NCBI RefSeq assembly: GCF_008831035.1
Contig: NZ_WAJR01000004.1
Coordinates: 52,828 to 116,827 of the forward strand
Source: Ellagibacter isourolithinifaciens
Lineage (GTDB): Bacteria; Actinomycetota; Coriobacteriia; Coriobacteriales; Eggerthellaceae
Length of the DNA: 64,000 nucleotides
Reading direction: 5' to 3'
This document shows positions 34,776 through 43,499 of the stretch, one piece after another (position 1 is the stretch's first letter; every line of letters begins with the position of its first letter). The notes under the pieces were generated by a model. It did not search any database, was not told the DNA's origin, and saw only the letters and a program-made list of their open reading frames with translations. Made by a program: the position numbers and the translations under genes.

Positions 34776-35876
34776 ATGTTCAAGATCAACCACGCCATTT
34801 TGCACGTTTTCGATTTCGTCTCATGCGTGAACGTGTTTTCGCAGGAAGAGCTTGACCTTTCAGACAAGAACGTGAAATCCTACGTGCAGCGCGTCGCGAA
34901 GCATGCGCTGGGCAACATCGATAACAAGCGCGGCGAGTTCGAGGCCGAAAGCGGTTTCAAAAACGAGCTTTGCGCCTACCTGAACGGGGAAAGCAACTTT
35001 ACCGACCTCTCGCTCATGATCGCCGAATTCTTAGGAAGCGAGCTTGGCCGCGTGGAGCAGCCGGCCTCGTGCGACTTGCTCGTCGTCGATTTCGAGGACT
35101 CGCCGCGTGCCCCGAAACTCTCTGCGGAAGACCTCGCGGAACTCTCCGAAGAAGAAGCCGCAGCTGCCCAGGCCGAGCTCGATGCAGCGTTCGCTGGGAG
35201 AAGCGCCCGCTACTTCGGGCTGCTGCTCCTCGAGAGCAAGCCGGCGTTCATGCACGAAGTGGGCAAGGCCGAAGACGGCGCGTCGGTGAATCGTATCGAG
35301 CGCCACCACGCCATCCTGCCGAGCCCCTCGCAGAAGATTTCCTCGTTTGGCCTGGTGGACGTGCGCACCATGTCGGTGCAGTTCGTCGACAAGGCACGCG
35401 AGATTGCCGGCGAGGAGCGCTACCTCATCCCGCAGGGCCTGCTTCAGTGCACGATGGAAGCGTCGAGCAAGGAGCTCATCGATACGACGATGCGCCTGGT
35501 CGAAGAAGTTGCCAACGAGTACGGCGCCAATGCGGCGATCGCCACGGCGAAGGCGAAGGCATACGTCGCCGAGAACGCCGAAGACTCCGATGAGGTGCCC
35601 TTCGACGAGTTCGTCGAAGAGGTGTTCGAGGACGAGGGGCCGCGCCGCAGCTTCGTCGAAGCGGCGCAGAAGGGAAACCTTCCCGAGCACGCGCCCGTCG
35701 AACGCGCGGTCGCCAAGCGCGTCACGCGCAACCACAAGATCCGCACCGACACTGGCATCGAGATCACCTTCCCGGCGGAGTACGCGCAGAATCCCGAGTT
35801 CATCGAGTTCACCAGCACGTCAAACGGGCTCATCCGCATCGAGCTCAAAAACATCGGAAGCATCGAGAACAAGTAG
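34776..35876 (+). CDS. 37-kDa nucleoid-associated protein family (NdpA/YejK-like)
   Basis: The 366-residue protein belongs to the nucleoid-associated protein family by its start (INHAILHVFDF), VKSYVQRVAKHAL, the central segment YFGLLLLESKPAFMHEV, and the C-terminal IRTDTGIEITFPAEYAQN. Members bind DNA or associate with the nucleoid. It is acidic in the middle. SD-like AGAGGAAG precedes ATG 34776. It stands alone between the molybdoenzyme operon and the NifX-like gene. Confidence 0.85.
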   Translation: MFKINHAILHVFDFVSCVNVFSQEELDLSDKNVKSYVQRVAKHALGNIDNKRGEFEAESGFKNELCAYLNGESNFTDLSLMIAEFLGSELGRVEQPASCDLLVVDFEDSPRAPKLSAEDLAELSEEEAAAAQAELDAAFAGRSARYFGLLLLESKPAFMHEVGKAEDGASVNRIERHHAILPSPSQKISSFGLVDVRTMSVQFVDKAREIAGEERYLIPQGLLQCTMEASSKELIDTTMRLVEEVANEYGANAAIATAKAKAYVAENAEDSDEVPFDEFVEEVFEDEGPRRSFVEAAQKGNLPEHAPVERAVAKRVTRNHKIRTDTGIEITFPAEYAQNPEFIEFTSTSNGLIRIELKNIGSIENK

Positions 35877-36266
35877 CGACGCGCGAAGGAGGCAAACGGG
35901 GGGAAGCGCGCAAAGGCTGACTCGGATTCGCCCAATCTCGCACCTGGTCGGTCAACCTGCGGATGCCAGCCTCAACCCCGCAGCTGAGCGTCCGCCTCAC
36001 CTGATCGCTTCCGCACGATTCCCCTTCCGGCAAGCCTTTCCGCCGCAAAGATTCCTCACCTAGGGAGGATGAACCGTAGATAATTCAGCCAGATGGTAGG
36101 ATGCAAACTATTGAATCATGATGGAACCATGGTCGTTTCGTGCACTGCATGCGCGCTAAATGTCACTCGTGGCATCTATAATTCCGCTGGCGGGCGAACC
36201 ATTCAAATCGCGTTCCCCGCACGTTATCTTGGATACAACGAGAAGATTAGAGAAGGAACGTGATAG
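35877..36266. other. Intergenic region upstream of the NifX-like gene
   Basis: TATAAT occurs at 36177-36182, 84 nt upstream of the NifX-like start, and could be the -10 of its promoter; the -35 is weak. The rest, 35877-36170, shows no gene I can support. Confidence 0.4.
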
Positions 36267-36680
36267 ATGATTATTATCGTAGCATGCGAGGGTTTAGGCG
36301 TATCGCCCCATGCCGTGCATTGCGCGAGCTTCATGTGCTACACCGTCGAACGAGGGATTATCGCTGACTGCCGCAACCTGCCGAACCCTGGACTTTCCGC
36401 CGAGGACACCGCGCAGATGTTCATTGACCTGGGCGTCAGCACCATTATCACCGGCGGGATCGACTACGACTTCGCAAATATGCTCTGCCACGCCGGCATC
36501 GAAGTCGTCGCTGGTGTCGAAGGTTCGGCGCGTGAAGTGCTCGAAGCTTACATCAACCACACGCTCATCGGCGCCGACGAGCTGTGCCACACCCTTGCCT
36601 TCAACAACGACGAGGAAGAAGCAGAAGTCGACGATGCGTTCGCGAAGCTGGAAGCGAACTTCTTCACAGCGAACGCATAA
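36267..36680 (+). CDS. NifX/NafY-like dinitrogenase iron-molybdenum cofactor family protein
   Basis: The 137-residue protein has the NifX-type fold: IIIVACEGLGVSPHAVHCA, the strand YTVERGIIADCRNLPNPG, and the signature VSTIITGGIDYDFANMLCHAGIEVVAGVEG. Family members carry Fe-S or FeMo-cofactor precursors or regulate related genes. The C-terminal 30 residues are acidic. It has AGAAGGAA upstream and its own terminator. It lies 2.4 kb from the nitrogenase-like cluster, with an IS3 element and an alkA fragment in between, so a functional link is possible but not shown. Confidence 0.85.
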   Translation: MIIIVACEGLGVSPHAVHCASFMCYTVERGIIADCRNLPNPGLSAEDTAQMFIDLGVSTIITGGIDYDFANMLCHAGIEVVAGVEGSAREVLEAYINHTLIGADELCHTLAFNNDEEEAEVDDAFAKLEANFFTANA

Positions 36681-36707
36681 AGAAGCGAAGAATCATACCG
36701 CGCAGAG

Positions 36708-36732
36708 AGCTCGCCGTTTGGCGAGCTTTTTT
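36708..36732 (+). terminator. Rho-independent terminator after the NifX-like gene
   Basis: AGCTCGCC (36708-36715) pairs with GGCGAGCT (36720-36727) around GTTT, followed by TTTTT. Confidence 0.9.
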
Positions 36733-36795
36733 CTTCTAGGAACGATTTGGGGAAGAAGGCGCGCCCTTGCGGGTCCGCCTAGGGACCTGCAAGGG

Positions 36796-36832
36796 GCTTA
36801 TAGGACAAACAGTGTGTCTGCCTTAGAGACAT
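36796..36832 (+). repeat. 37-bp repeat, copy A
   Basis: GCTTATAGGACAAACAGTGT with 17 more bases is repeated in inverse orientation at 49906-49942, with 34 of 37 positions identical. Both copies are close to transposon material. It is probably the end of a lost insertion element or a short mobile repeat. Confidence 0.75.
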
Positions 36833-36915
36833 GGGGGTGCGCCCATAAAGTTGGAGAGCTGTCTCGAAGGAGGATTGGAGTGGTCAAGGTTTTCTGGACA
36901 ATTATTTAAGCATCT

Positions 36916-37818
36916 TCAGGCGGCATCTCGCTCTAAGTCGCAAGGCGCCATATATCCGTTCTTGGAATGCAACCGCTGCCTGTTGCAGCAGGGCTCGATG
37001 TATTTGAACACCTCCTGCCTCGCCTCGTCCTTGGATTTGTATCTTGCGCCATTTATCAGCTCTCGCTTGAGCGTCTTGAAGAACGACTCGGCCACCGCAT
37101 CGTCCCACGGATTTCCAGGCCTTGACATTGACTGGGCTATCCCGTGCGACTCGAGGCATCTCTGGAATGCGCGCGAGGTGCATTGGGACCCCTGGTCGTC
37201 GTGGAACACCAGCGAGAAGTCATCCGACGGGTCCTCCCTTCCGACGACCTGCTCAAGCGCATCGATGGCCAGCTTCTCCGCGATCCTGTCCGACATCGAC
37301 CATCCGACGACCTTGCGATGCCACGCGTCTATCACGGCCGCGAGGCAGAGCCGGCCCTCGTCGGTGTCAATATAGGTGATGTCGCCGACCCAGAGCCTGT
37401 TCCTGGCGTCCACGTCGAAGACGCGGTTGATGAGGTTCACGCGCGGATCGCCCTTCTCGACCGGCTTCGCTCGCCTGTGCTTTCTCGTCGTGCCCTTAGC
37501 CTGGAGGCCCAGCCTGCGCATGACGGCTAGAACGCGCTTCTCGCTCACGGCTATCCCGTCGCGCCTGAGCTCGCGGTTGATGCGGCGGTAGCCGTGCCGG
37601 CCCTTGTGCAGCCCGACCTTCTCGACGACGAACCCTTCAAGCGCCTCCCGCTCTATCTGCGCGTTCGACTTGAGCCTGTTCAAGTAGTCGTAGTACTCGG
37701 ATTTGGAAACGTGGAGAATCTCGCAAGCCTTCCTGATGGGGCCGAGTTCGCCCCTATGCGCCTTGATGAGCCCGCACCTCGCGCATGGTCTTGACTCAAG
37801 AAGGCCCGGAAATTTTTT
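36916..37818 (-). CDS. IS3-family OrfB (DDE transposase domain, made by frameshift)
   Basis: Entered from orfA by a -1 frameshift at the A6 run, the frame reads KKFPGLLESRPCARCG and then an HTH_21-like region (GRHGYRRINREL). The rve catalytic core shows VGDITYIDTDEG (first Asp), FHDDQGSQ (second Asp) and AVAESFFKTLKRE (Glu). It ends at 36916, 16 nt from the element's left end. All three catalytic acids are present. Confidence 0.9.
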   Translation of the reverse strand, partial: KKFPGLLESRPCARCGLIKAHRGELGPIRKACEILHVSKSEYYDYLNRLKSNAQIEREALEGFVVEKVGLHKGRHGYRRINRELRRDGIAVSEKRVLAVMRRLGLQAKGTTRKHRRAKPVEKGDPRVNLINRVFDVDARNRLWVGDITYIDTDEGRLCLAAVIDAWHRKVVGWSMSDRIAEKLAIDALEQVVGREDPSDDFSLVFHDDQGSQCTSRAFQRCLESHGIAQSMSRPGNPWDDAVAESFFKTLKRELINGARYKSKDEARQEVFKYIEPCCNRQRLHSKNGYMAPCDLERDAA

Positions 37819-38078
37819 AGCAGCTCGTTCTCGCGCTCGAGCTCCTCGACCTTCTTCCTGAGCTTCACGATCTCGTAGTCCTTGTTGACCTTGGGACTTC
37901 CGTTGCCGGGGAAGGCGGCATCGCCCATCTCCTCGTATTCCTGAGCCCAGCGTCTGAGCGTGGAATCCTTGATCCCAAGCTCCTTTGCGAGGTCGACGAC
38001 TCTCATCTCTCCGCTCAGCACCACCCGGGCGGCCGCGACCTTGAACTGCTTGTCGTAGCGCTTCCTTCTTTGGGTCAT
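37680..38078 (-). CDS. IS3-family OrfA (helix-turn-helix and leucine zipper)
   Basis: OrfA begins MTQRRKRYDKQFKVAAARVV, has a helix-turn-helix with VDLAKELGIKDSTLRRWAQEY, and a coiled coil (EIVKLRKKVEELERENELLKN). It starts at ATG 38078 after AGAGGTG; a GTG 9 nt upstream is an alternative. At AAAAAAT (37818-37812) ribosomes can slip back one base into orfB, giving the OrfAB transposase. In the zero frame it runs past the slip site to 37680. Confidence 0.88.
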   Translation of the reverse strand: MTQRRKRYDKQFKVAAARVVLSGEMRVVDLAKELGIKDSTLRRWAQEYEEMGDAAFPGNGSPKVNKDYEIVKLRKKVEELERENELLKNFRAFLSQDHARGAGSSRRIGANSAPSGRLARFSTFPNPSTTTT

Positions 38079-38116
38079 TCCGAACACCTCTCACCCTTAA
38101 CTTGGTGTCCAGAAAA

Positions 38117-38433
38117 TTATCCCCTCTCCAGACGACAATGCCATAGCAGCGCTCACCTCGCTTAAGGGTATCGGCATCTGGACAGCCGAGATGATCTTGC
38201 TTTTCAGCTTGGGGCGCCCAAACATCTTCGCCTTCGACGACCTTGCCATCCAGCGCGGCATGCGCATGGTGTATCACCATCGCAAGATCACGCGCGAGCT
38301 GTTCGAGAAGTACCGTCGGCGCTTCAGCCCCTATTGCAGCGTGGCGAGCCTGTACTTCTGGGAAATGTCGCACGGCGTGGTGCCCGGGCTTGTCGATCAC
38401 GCGCCAAAAAAGAAAACCATGAAGAAGAAATAG
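38117..38433 (+). pseudogene. alkA-type DNA-3-methyladenine glycosylase, 5' half lost
   Basis: Immediately after the IS3 end, an open frame reads DDNAIAALTSLKGIGIWTAE, the helix-hairpin-helix of AlkA-like glycosylases, then GRPNIFAFDDLAIQRG with the catalytic aspartate, and ends at TAG 38431-38433. The N-terminal half is not found on the other side of the IS, so the insertion was accompanied by a deletion. The longest internal ORF, from 38191, lacks the hairpin and is unlikely to be functional. Base-excision repair of alkylated bases may be reduced unless a second copy exists. Confidence 0.85.
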
Positions 38434-38689
38434 GCCCCCGTTTTCGAGACCAAGGCGCGCGAATTGCGTGAGACGAGGCCTCACGAGACGCTAGACAGCC
38501 AACTTGCGTCCGACCGGTGAAGCATCGGCCATACACTAGCCCCGCATAATGCGCCTGTGCCCGCGCGCCCACAGGCACAACCCAATTCCCCGATAACTTT
38601 CTTGTTCGTGGCAATTCCAACAGATTATTCTTAACCAACTGTTATTCTTATTTATGCTATATATCTCCTCGCACGAATAGGAATTCCCC

Positions 38690-39721
38690 ATGCCCCTCAA
38701 GACAGCCAAGCACACCGCAGCATTCGCCATAAGCGGCGGCATCGTTGTGATGGTGGTCCTGTTTTTCGGCTCATTCATGCTTGGCCAATACCCCATCGAC
38801 CCCATAGGCGTCGTGAACATCATTGGCTCTAAAATCTTCGGCTTTGATTGCACCGAAAGCGACATGGCGCAAACCATTGTGTGGAAAGTGCGCCTACCTC
38901 GCATTTGCGCCGCCCTTCTTGTAGGCGCCTCGCTCGCCGTAGCCGGCGCCGTGTATCAGGGCCTTTTCAAAAACCCCATGGTCTCACCCGACATTTTGGG
39001 CGCCTCGTCGGGCGCAGGGCTCGGTGCCGCTATTGCGATTTTGCTAAGCCTTCCCTATGCCTTCATCCAAGTCAACGCCTTTGTTTTCGGCATCGTCGCT
39101 GTTGGGCTTGCCTATTTTGTCTGCCAACGCGTGAGTCGCGGCAAAGACGCCATTCTCATGCTCGTGCTCGGCGGCATGATTGTGTCCACTTTGTTCTCGT
39201 CGTTCATCACGCTCACGAAATACATCGCCGACCCCGAGAGCAAGCTCCCGGAAATCACGTATTGGCTCATGGGTGGCTTATCGACCGTATCCCTTCAAGA
39301 CGTGCTGTTCCTGCTTCCGCCTATGCTCATTGGCATAGCGCCCTTAGCCTGCCTACGCTGGCAATTGAACGCAATGGCCTTCGGCGATGAGGAAGCCCAG
39401 GCTATGGGCCTCAATGTCAAGCGCCTGCGCGGACTGTTCATCCTGTGCGCCACCTTGCTCACCGCCGCATCGGTTGCTATTGCGGGCATGATCGGCTGGA
39501 TCGGCCTCATCATTCCCCACATGGCTCGATTCCTTGTGGGCCCGAACTGCAAAGAGCTGCTCCCCATGTCGTTTCTTGTAGGGGGAAGTTTCCTGCTCCT
39601 TGTCGACAACGTCGCTCGTCTCATGTTCACCGTGGAGATACCCCTGGGGATCCTCACGTCAATCATCGGGGCTCCATTTTTCTTCTACCTGCTACTTAAG
39701 CGAAAGCGAGGGCAACTGTGA
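38690..39721 (+). CDS. FecCD/BtuC-type ABC transporter permease
   Basis: The 343-residue permease has about nine or ten membrane helices and family signatures RLPRICAALLVGASLAVAGA, GLFKNPMVSPDILGASSGA and GWIGLIIPHMAR. FecCD permeases import iron chelates, haem, cobalamin or other metal complexes. Its last codon overlaps the ATPase start (GTGA). It is the first of four genes that form a complete importer plus a DUF364 protein, upstream of the nitrogenase-like genes. Confidence 0.93.
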   Translation: MPLKTAKHTAAFAISGGIVVMVVLFFGSFMLGQYPIDPIGVVNIIGSKIFGFDCTESDMAQTIVWKVRLPRICAALLVGASLAVAGAVYQGLFKNPMVSPDILGASSGAGLGAAIAILLSLPYAFIQVNAFVFGIVAVGLAYFVCQRVSRGKDAILMLVLGGMIVSTLFSSFITLTKYIADPESKLPEITYWLMGGLSTVSLQDVLFLLPPMLIGIAPLACLRWQLNAMAFGDEEAQAMGLNVKRLRGLFILCATLLTAASVAIAGMIGWIGLIIPHMARFLVGPNCKELLPMSFLVGGSFLLLVDNVARLMFTVEIPLGILTSIIGAPFFFYLLLKRKRGQL

Positions 39722-40572
39722 AACTCGAAGCGCGCAACATATGCGCAGGGTATCGAAATGTCGACGTCGTTCGCAACGTGAGCTTCGAACTTGAAAGCGG
39801 TGAGGTTCTTTGCCTGCTAGGGCCCAACGGCGTTGGGAAAACCACGCTTTTCAAGTCTCTGCTGGGCTTCATTCCCTTCTCGAACGGCGGCCTCTATGTC
39901 GACGGAAAGCATATCGACCACAAGAACCGCCGGGAAATGGCCTCTTTGATCGGCTACGTCCCGCAAGTGCACGAACCGCCCTTTCCTTTCGTTGTTATCG
40001 ACGTTGTGGTCATGGGCTCCATCGCCCGTGCCGACATGTTCTCGGGGCCTTCGAAAGACGCCTTCGACGAAGCCGACGAACTGCTCGAGCTGCTTGAGAT
40101 CTCCTACCTCCGCGACCGCGTTTACACCGAGATCAGCGGCGGCGAGCGACAAATGGTGCTCATAGCCCGCGCGCTCATGCAAAACCCCGCGTTCCTCATG
40201 ATGGACGAGCCCACCTCAAGCCTCGACTTCGGAAACCAAATGCGCGTACTCGCCCAGATATGCGCGCTTGCTAAGCGAGATGTTGGCATTATCATGACCT
40301 CACATTTTCCCGATCATGCGTTTCTTTGCTGCGACAAAGCCGCCGTCATGAGCCGGACGGAGCCCTTCCGCGTTGACACCATTGAGAATATCGTAACCGA
40401 GGAAACGCTCCAAAACGCCTACGGCATTCCCGTGCGCATCGCGTCCATTGACGTGCCCGATCATCCCGACAACTCGGTCACAACATGCGTGCCGCTGCTT
40501 AAGACGAAAGCAAATCCCTGCCCCTGCGACTCGATCGAGATGCCCGCGCGATTCGAGGGAGCACGCGCATGA
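39718..40572 (+). CDS. ABC transporter ATP-binding protein (FepC/BtuD type)
   Basis: The 284-residue ATPase has Walker A GPNGVGKTT, signature SGGERQMVLIARAL, Walker B LMMDEPTSSLDFG and the switch His in TSHFPDHAF. The C-terminal 40 residues are an extra tail with CPCDS. It starts at GTG overlapping the permease stop, and its stop overlaps the DUF364 start (ATGA). It energises uptake through the neighbouring FecCD permease. Confidence 0.93.
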   Translation: MKLEARNICAGYRNVDVVRNVSFELESGEVLCLLGPNGVGKTTLFKSLLGFIPFSNGGLYVDGKHIDHKNRREMASLIGYVPQVHEPPFPFVVIDVVVMGSIARADMFSGPSKDAFDEADELLELLEISYLRDRVYTEISGGERQMVLIARALMQNPAFLMMDEPTSSLDFGNQMRVLAQICALAKRDVGIIMTSHFPDHAFLCCDKAAVMSRTEPFRVDTIENIVTEETLQNAYGIPVRIASIDVPDHPDNSVTTCVPLLKTKANPCPCDSIEMPARFEGARA

Positions 40573-41498
40573 TTGCCGCAAGTGCGCCCGCAAACCTGCG
40601 CGAACTCATTGAAGCGACTCTTTCCCTCACCTGCCCTGACGGCGAAGTGCCCGTCATCGAGCAGCTGTGTTTCGCCGCACGATGGGCCGTTGTAGAACTT
40701 TCGGACGGGCGGGCGGGCCGCGCGTTCACGTTCAACGGCCAGCATGCCGTGTACGGTGCGCTCGATTTCGAGCACATGCGAAGCATGAAGCGCCTTTTGG
40801 GCATGCGCGCCGACAGGGCCATTGCCCAGCTGTTTCGCGAAGGCGCTTCCGCAGCAGAAGCGGCAAACAACCAAGGCGCTTCCGCGCAAGCGTCGCTCGC
40901 CCGCAGCGTGGCGCTCGCTATTGCCAACGCGTTGTCTTGCGAGCTGAATGCGCCGACGGAGCTCGAAGAGCGCGGATTCAACGTCTCTGCGCCAACCGAT
41001 CGGTCGTTCCTGCACCCGGAAAATGCCGTTGTGCTCATTGGCGCGGGAATGATACTGCAAGAATCGGCCGCCACTTGCGCTTCGGTTGACGTTGTGGACA
41101 TGAGGCCCCGTGCCACGTTGCAAAGTCTGCTGCTGAACGCGCATGGCGAGCGATACGGACCCGGCCAGGTGCGATTCCACGGCGTGGAAGACACCACAGA
41201 CCTCGTAGCTCGCGCCGACGTCGTCGGCATAACGGGATGCGCCCTGGAAAACGACAGCTTGTTCGACATTGCCCGGTTGCCCCGAAAAGCACGCGAGTTC
41301 GTCATATTCGGCCCTTCCGCCCAGGTACCCATGGAGCTTTTGGCCGCACTTGGCGCCACACGCATCGTGACAAGCCGCATCGTCGATGCAAAAAGCCTGA
41401 TAGACGGCATGCTCGCCAATTTCGACGCAGCAGGACCCCGTTCCGCAACCGAAGGATACGTCGTGACCATGTACACAAGCGCATCGCCAAGCGCTTAG
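40569..41498 (+). CDS. DUF4213/DUF364 (Rossmann-like) protein
   Basis: The 309-residue protein has an N-terminal DUF4213-like part and a Rossmann-like DUF364 half beginning at NAVVLIGAGMI, with ADVVGITGCALENDSL and FVIFGPSAQVPMELL. This family has been suggested to bind metals or metal chelates and often accompanies FecCD transporters. Translational overlap on the 5' side and 26 nt to the binding-protein gene place it inside the transporter operon. Function is inferred from context only. Confidence 0.8.
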   Translation: MIAASAPANLRELIEATLSLTCPDGEVPVIEQLCFAARWAVVELSDGRAGRAFTFNGQHAVYGALDFEHMRSMKRLLGMRADRAIAQLFREGASAAEAANNQGASAQASLARSVALAIANALSCELNAPTELEERGFNVSAPTDRSFLHPENAVVLIGAGMILQESAATCASVDVVDMRPRATLQSLLLNAHGERYGPGQVRFHGVEDTTDLVARADVVGITGCALENDSLFDIARLPRKAREFVIFGPSAQVPMELLAALGATRIVTSRIVDAKSLIDGMLANFDAAGPRSATEGYVVTMYTSASPSA

Positions 41499-41524
41499 TC
41501 ACCCCCCAACAGAAAGGAATACCC

Positions 41525-42622
41525 ATGACCCAGCAACGCCAACAGCCGGCGAACACCATGAGCCGTCGCCGCTTCGTCGAATTGCTCATTGCGGCAGGCG
41601 TCGTATCGACGGGCACCATTGCCCTCGGCGGATGCTCAAGCGACGGTGCGGCAAGCTCGTCGAGCGCCGCATCGAGCTCGACAGCGCAAAGCGCAAGCAA
41701 CATCGTCATCGACGCCAAGGGAAACGAGTTCACCATTCCCGAGAGCATCGAGCGCATCGCCATCACCTGCAACGGTGGCACCACACACGAAGTGGCCATC
41801 TTCGGCGGGGCCGACAAGATCGTCGCGCAACCCTCCATGAAGAAGTTTCCCCAACTGCTCAAAATGTACCCGCAGTTCAACGATGTCATCAACGCTGGTT
41901 CTTTCGACGACCTCAACATTGAGACCCTCATTGCGCAAGAGCCCGATATTGCCCTTGTGGGCATCAGCTCCGATAAGGGCAACGCCCAAATCGCCGATGT
42001 CGGAATCCCAACCTATGTCATGCTCATAGGCTGGGCTGCGATTGACACGCTCAAGCAGGAATTCCTCAACGTCGGTCAGATTCTCAACAACAAAGAACAA
42101 GCGGAAAAGCTCGTCGAGCATTGGGACACCACGCTTGAGGACCTGGGGAAGAAAATCGCGAACGTGCCCGACGCCGAGCGCAAAAGCGTGTACTACATTA
42201 GCAACGCAACCATCACAAAGGCGAATACCGGAGATTGGGGTCGCACCTGGATCGACGGCGTCGGTGCCGATTTCGCCGTTCCCGAAACCGACCTCAATGG
42301 CGAGGTAACGGTCGAGAAGGTGCTCGAATGGGACCCGGACGTCATCATCGTCCAAGGAGGAAGCGACCTTAACGACCTTTATACATCCGAGCAGATCAAA
42401 GACCTCAAGGCTATCAAGAACAAGCAGGTATTCTCTATTCCCATCGGTGGTTTTTGGTGGGATCGCCCCAGCCCCGAGGCAACGCTGGGCTTTCTGTGGC
42501 TTGCGAAGACCGTCTATCCCGACTACACCGAGGATATTGACCTTGAAAAGGAGACGAAATCGTTCTTCAGCGAGTTCTACAGCTATGAGCTCTCAAGCGA
42601 GGAATACCAGTCGTTCTTCTAA
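41525..42622 (+). CDS. ABC transporter substrate-binding lipoprotein (metal-chelate type)
   Basis: The 365-residue protein starts at ATG 41525 after AGAAAGGA. It has a twin-arginine-like signal (MSRRRFVELLIAAGV) and a lipobox ending at Cys37 (LGGC), then a Ser/Ala linker. The binding domain resembles periplasmic-binding proteins of class III (PEEL-like SIERIAIT, NIETLIAQEPDIALVG, VLEWDPDVIIVQGGSD). Its ligand is likely a metal complex; no residue set shows which. It completes the importer with the permease and ATPase upstream. A ca. 90 nt spacer separates it from the convergent Crp/Fnr gene. Confidence 0.9.
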   Translation: MTQQRQQPANTMSRRRFVELLIAAGVVSTGTIALGGCSSDGAASSSSAASSSTAQSASNIVIDAKGNEFTIPESIERIAITCNGGTTHEVAIFGGADKIVAQPSMKKFPQLLKMYPQFNDVINAGSFDDLNIETLIAQEPDIALVGISSDKGNAQIADVGIPTYVMLIGWAAIDTLKQEFLNVGQILNNKEQAEKLVEHWDTTLEDLGKKIANVPDAERKSVYYISNATITKANTGDWGRTWIDGVGADFAVPETDLNGEVTVEKVLEWDPDVIIVQGGSDLNDLYTSEQIKDLKAIKNKQVFSIPIGGFWWDRPSPEATLGFLWLAKTVYPDYTEDIDLEKETKSFFSEFYSYELSSEEYQSFF

Positions 42623-42709
42623 GGCAAGCACCCGCACCCCGCGCGATTCAGCGCCTCTCGAAAGTCGGGCGCAGAGAACGCGCGGGGCAGCGCCGAGGTG
42701 CCTGGCGCC

Positions 42710-43378
42710 TCACGAGACGCAGTGCAGCTCGAAATGGCCACGTGTGTACGAAATGAGCCCATCTTGCTTCAGCTTGCTCAACTCGTGAGACAGCGCGCTG
42801 CGCTCGACGTAAAGGGCATCGGCGAGCTCTTGGCGACTATAGGGAATATCGAACACCGTCGAACCGTTGAGGCGCGCCTGCTCCGATAAGTACGCGAGCA
42901 CCTTCTCGCGCGTCGTGCGGTTCGACACAATGCCGAGCTTGCCGATAAGATCGGCGTTCATCTTCATGGCGATACAGGCCAAATTCGACCTGATGCGATT
43001 GACGTGAACCATGCAGCAAGGCTTCGCCTCGACTTTCTTCTCGAGGTTGAACTGCAACAGCGTGCACGGCTCATCGGCAACGACGTCGGCCGGGCTCGCG
43101 TAATCGAGCGCGAAGAACTGCTCGGCCGCAATGACGAACCCAGGCTTGTACTCCCCCAAGATGGAGCGATTTCCCCAGTAATCGTTGCTCAAGATGAACG
43201 CATTGCCCGAGAGAAGGTAGCGCGCATACTTCCCCTTCTCGCCCTGCGCGAGAATGCGCTCCTTGCTCTCGAAGGTCGCAATGGTAGCATTGAGGCACTT
43301 GAGGACATGGGGCACTTTCTCGGGGGGAACGCCCTCGAAAAGAGGAAGGTCAAGGGGTATCTCTGCAAAATCCGACAT
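42710..43378 (-). CDS. Crp/Fnr-family transcriptional regulator
   Basis: The 222-residue protein has an N-terminal cyclic-nucleotide-binding-like barrel (FESKERILAQGEKGKYARYLLSG) and a C-terminal winged helix with YSRQELADALYVERSALSHELSKL. Cys pairs such as CLN and PCCMV occur but not the FNR N-terminal four-Cys set, so oxygen sensing through Fe-S is not evident. It is divergent from the nifH-like gene across 121 bp and convergent with the transporter, making it the likely local regulator of both. Confidence 0.9.
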   Translation of the reverse strand: MSDFAEIPLDLPLFEGVPPEKVPHVLKCLNATIATFESKERILAQGEKGKYARYLLSGNAFILSNDYWGNRSILGEYKPGFVIAAEQFFALDYASPADVVADEPCTLLQFNLEKKVEAKPCCMVHVNRIRSNLACIAMKMNADLIGKLGIVSNRTTREKVLAYLSEQARLNGSTVFDIPYSRQELADALYVERSALSHELSKLKQDGLISYTRGHFELHCVS

Positions 43379-43499
43379 CGCACCTCTCCTGTTGGTGGTA
43401 AAAGCAACGGAATGTATCTTTGATTCAGATTATAGTTATTTAAGTAAAAAATTCTAACACCTCAGTGCCCAATGGCAAACAGAAAGGAGTCGCTCCCCC
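43379..43499. promoter_or_regulatory. Divergent promoter region between the Crp/Fnr gene and the nifH-like gene
   Basis: This 121 bp interval is markedly A/T-rich (TTATAGTTATTTAAG and AAAAAATTCTAA at 43431-43465) within GC-rich surroundings, as expected for two promoters and regulator sites. AGAAAGGAG lies ahead of ATG 43500. No standard FNR palindrome was found. Confidence 0.45.

Larger units (their letters stand above)
36890..38116 (-). mobile_element. IS3-family insertion sequence
   Basis: The ends share TTTTCTGGACA (36890-36900) and its inverse TGTCCAGAAAA (38106-38116). The 1227 bp element contains overlapping orfA and orfB on the minus strand, as in the IS3 family. Both coding parts look intact, so the element may be active. 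A target duplication was not evident. Its right end abuts an alkA fragment. Confidence 0.88.
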
